NCBI GenBank assembly: GCA_001769535.1
Contig: MEOH01000007.1
Coordinates: 112,273 to 176,272 of the forward strand
Reading direction: 5' to 3'
DNA: 64,000 nt
Source of the DNA: Bacteroidetes bacterium GWF2_38_335
GTDB taxonomy: Bacteria > Bacteroidota > Bacteroidia > Bacteroidales > GWF2-38-335
The position numbers and the translations under genes were made by a program. The notes beneath the pieces are model-generated. The model searched no databases, was not told where the DNA came from, and saw only the letters and a list, made by a program, of their open reading frames with translations. Shown in pieces: positions 62,476 to 64,000 of the stretch (position 1 is the first letter of the stretch; every line of letters begins with the position of its first letter).

Positions 62476-63529
62476 GGTATGTAATGATATCGGGACAAAT
62501 AATTTTATCAGTTTCAATAATGGCTGATCCCCAGGATAGGCCCACTCCAAAACCAGAAACCAATAGCAGTTTTCGCTCTTTTGTAACCTGCTCTTTCAAC
62601 TCCGAAATAATGGTGAGGGGCACTGAGGCAGAACTGGTATTTCCATATTTATTAATAGAGTATGGATACTTTTCTGAAGGAATTTTAATTTTCTTCCTAA
62701 TGGTCTCATTCATCAGCAGGTTGGCCTGATGAAAAATGAAAAAATCAAAATCATCAACAGTCTTATTCTGATAGGCCATAAGGGCATTCACGTTTGGAGC
62801 GACTTCTCTGAGCGAAAATTGAAATACTTCGTATCCATTCAAGGAAATCTGAATTCTGGATCTGATGATTCCCTCTGCAATTTTTTCCTGTATCAGGGAT
62901 TCCGGATTGACAAAATTTCTCATCCCGCCATCCTGCACATAAATGGCTTTATGTCCCGATCCGTCAGAGTTCAGATGAAAGTGCATGGAGGGAGCTCCCG
63001 GACTAAGTTCCAGTGCAGTAGCTGTTCCGGCATCACCGAAAAGAGGATACACGCTCTTATCCTGATATGAAGCGTTTAGGGTTGAAACATCACCGGTAAG
63101 CAGAATGGCCTTTTTTATTCCGGCCGTTTTCATTATACTCCCAATAACCGATAGTCCGTATACAAACCCTGAACAACCAAGATTAATGTCAAAGGCAATA
63201 CATGATTTGGGCAGACCCATTCTGTCTTGCATGATGATGGCAGTGGATGGAATTTGATAGTCGAAAGTCTGAGAAACAAGTATCAATGCCTGAATTTCAT
63301 TTTTATCCCAATGCAGCTCTTCAATCAGTTTTTCAGCAGCAACAAAGCATAAATCAGAGGTGGCAGTGCCTTTCTGAGCAATTCTTCTTTTCTCAACACC
63401 TATGGTTTTGATCAATAATTTGCGTTCACTGTCCGGAACCCAGTCGTAATTATTGTTGTTATATTCAAATTCCGGAACAGCCGCCGCCATTCCGCATAAT
63501 TTGATATCCGGAATAGAAAATAAAGGCAT
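62468..63529 (-). CDS. 3-oxoacyl-ACP synthase III-like (KAS III)
   Basis: 353 residues. Catalytic triad Cys119 (INLGCSGFVYGL), His267 (FIFHQANLLMNE) and Asn297 (KYGNTSSASVPLT) are all present, plus GDAGTATAL and FGVGLSWGSAII. The KAS III fold condenses an acyl-CoA with a carrier-bound malonyl or similar group. Overlap TAATG with the ACP gene and 8-bp overlap with the SDR gene show tight coupling. Such ACP/KAS III/SDR groups, separate from the main fab genes, often make special acyl groups for surface glycans or lipids. Confidence 0.92.
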   Translation of the reverse strand: MPLFSIPDIKLCGMAAAVPEFEYNNNNYDWVPDSERKLLIKTIGVEKRRIAQKGTATSDLCFVAAEKLIEELHWDKNEIQALILVSQTFDYQIPSTAIIMQDRMGLPKSCIAFDINLGCSGFVYGLSVIGSIMKTAGIKKAILLTGDVSTLNASYQDKSVYPLFGDAGTATALELSPGAPSMHFHLNSDGSGHKAIYVQDGGMRNFVNPESLIQEKIAEGIIRSRIQISLNGYEVFQFSLREVAPNVNALMAYQNKTVDDFDFFIFHQANLLMNETIRKKIKIPSEKYPYSINKYGNTSSASVPLTIISELKEQVTKERKLLLVSGFGVGLSWGSAIIETDKIICPDIITYHG

Positions 63530-63762
63530 TATTTCTGTTTATTAAGTATTGTCTGGAAAAGATCACTAACAGTTTTTGAAGTTCTGATGTCTTCAGCATT
63601 AATAGTTACTCCATATTCAGTATCAACTAAGGCAATAATAATTAAAGCATTGATGGAGTTCCATTCGAAAAAGTCCCTGAAATTACTTTCAGGTTTCAGT
63701 TTTCCCCGTTCCATATCTTCAAACTCCTCTTCAATCTTCAAAATAAAATCCTGAACATTCAT
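63529..63762 (-). CDS. Acyl carrier protein-like
   Basis: 77 residues. Helical ACP pattern with the phosphopantetheine Ser36 in FEWNSINALIIIAL (WNS in place of the housekeeping DSL), then DTEYGVTINAEDIRTSKTVSDLF. The variation at the DSL motif marks it as a dedicated rather than housekeeping ACP. First gene of the operon seen in the window; a possible upstream gene ends at 63926. Confidence 0.85.
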   Translation of the reverse strand: MNVQDFILKIEEEFEDMERGKLKPESNFRDFFEWNSINALIIIALVDTEYGVTINAEDIRTSKTVSDLFQTILNKQK

Positions 63763-63833
63763 AGTCTTAAGTGTTTTTACAAACCTAATGATTTTTTTTG
63801 TTTTGGTTGATTAATAAGGGAGATTTTTTGTTG

Positions 63834-63900
63834 AAGATGTATGAGGTATGAAGTATGATGATGTATGATGTATAATATATGATGTATGATGTGTGATGTA
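63834..63900. repeat. Heptamer tandem repeat, ATGATGT type
   Basis: Imperfect run of the same 7-bp unit as at 24496 (GTATGAGGTATGAAGTATGA.., TATGATG variants), about nine units, between the ACP gene and the window end. Confidence 0.75.
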
Positions 63901-63925
63901 TTTTGGTTGTGTTTAGTTAAGTGTG

Positions 63926-64000
63926 TCATTTATAAATACCCATTCTTTCAGGATAATTAATCATCAGTATGTTTAAAACCTCAGTCCAAGATTTAGGTCT
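63926..64000 (-). CDS. Possible C-terminal end of an unidentified gene
   Basis: On the minus strand, 24 codons are open from the window edge to TGA at 63926, reading RPKSWTEVLNILMINYPERMGIYK, which looks like protein. If real, it lies upstream of the ACP gene, with a 164-bp gap holding the heptamer repeat. Too short to identify. Confidence 0.35.
   Translation of the reverse strand, partial: RPKSWTEVLNILMINYPERMGIYK

Noticed and set aside
1..64000. tRNA, rRNA, tmRNA or riboswitch genes
   Set aside because: No cloverleaf, rRNA core or recognisable riboswitch motif was seen by eye; a covariance-model scan would be decisive.

Overview
The window looks like chromosome from a Bacteroidota (Bacteroidetes) bacterium, probably class Bacteroidia. 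The signs are: proteins ending in type A and type B type IX secretion system (T9SS) sorting domains, PKD-repeat surface proteins, a FISUMP lipoprotein, BT_3928-like DoxX proteins, GH29 fucosidases, and upstream boxes of the form TAnnTTTG that are typical of Bacteroidetes housekeeping promoters. The sequence is AT-rich. I see no tRNA, rRNA, CRISPR array, prophage or intact insertion sequence. Layout: 1-2.6 kb holds a partial, apparently inactive Gfo/Idh/MocA oxidoreductase, pcm, and a DUF1573 gene interrupted by one in-frame TGA at its conserved Cys. 2.8-7.3 kb holds a hypothetical protein and a two-gene operon of an exported caspase-like protease plus a J-domain-like partner. 7.6-17.1 kb is mostly housekeeping (lpdA, a PhnP-like hydrolase, smpB, miaA, a methyltransferase) mixed with small membrane proteins, a lipoprotein-anchored peptide deformylase homologue and an alkaline phosphatase. 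17.2-28.1 kb is a block of T9SS cargo: a relic, three tandem propeller paralogues, a TonB-C-like protein and a large FG-GAP protein. 28.3-34.2 kb is a MarR-controlled RND efflux operon. 34.3-36.9 kb holds arfB, a flavodoxin/ferredoxin membrane protein and a cyclophilin. 37.0-41.4 kb is a giant PKD / T9SS type B protein, also split by a single in-frame TGA. 41.6-47.5 kb holds NfeD-flotillin, a lipoprotein, an ATP-type PEP carboxykinase with an extra C-terminal domain of about 210 residues, and plsY. 47.5-55.9 kb carries cdaA and folP, separated by a roughly 6.5 kb AT-rich islet with an ECF sigma factor, a membrane anti-sigma/beta-barrel fusion, T9SS cargo, an outer-membrane barrel, a repeat fibre protein and a FISUMP lipoprotein. 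55.9-64 kb holds tmk, two DoxX-type proteins, two fucosidases, and an ACP / KAS III / SDR operon. How the genes work together: much of the window serves the cell envelope. Exported proteins (T9SS cargo, lipoproteins, fucosidases, phosphatase) lie beside efflux, membrane-domain (flotillin) and membrane-lipid (plsY, ACP/KAS III) functions. The strongest unexplained signals are the two TGA codons. Each sits inside an otherwise open exported-protein gene, at a Cys or probable Cys position, with a short hairpin at similar distance downstream; in the PKD gene readthrough is needed to reach the T9SS sorting domain. Selenocysteine is the simplest functional explanation, but the SECIS evidence is weak and no Sec machinery lies in the window. 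A second signal is an unusual density of intergenic tandem repeats with a 7-bp period, plus several dispersed palindrome families.
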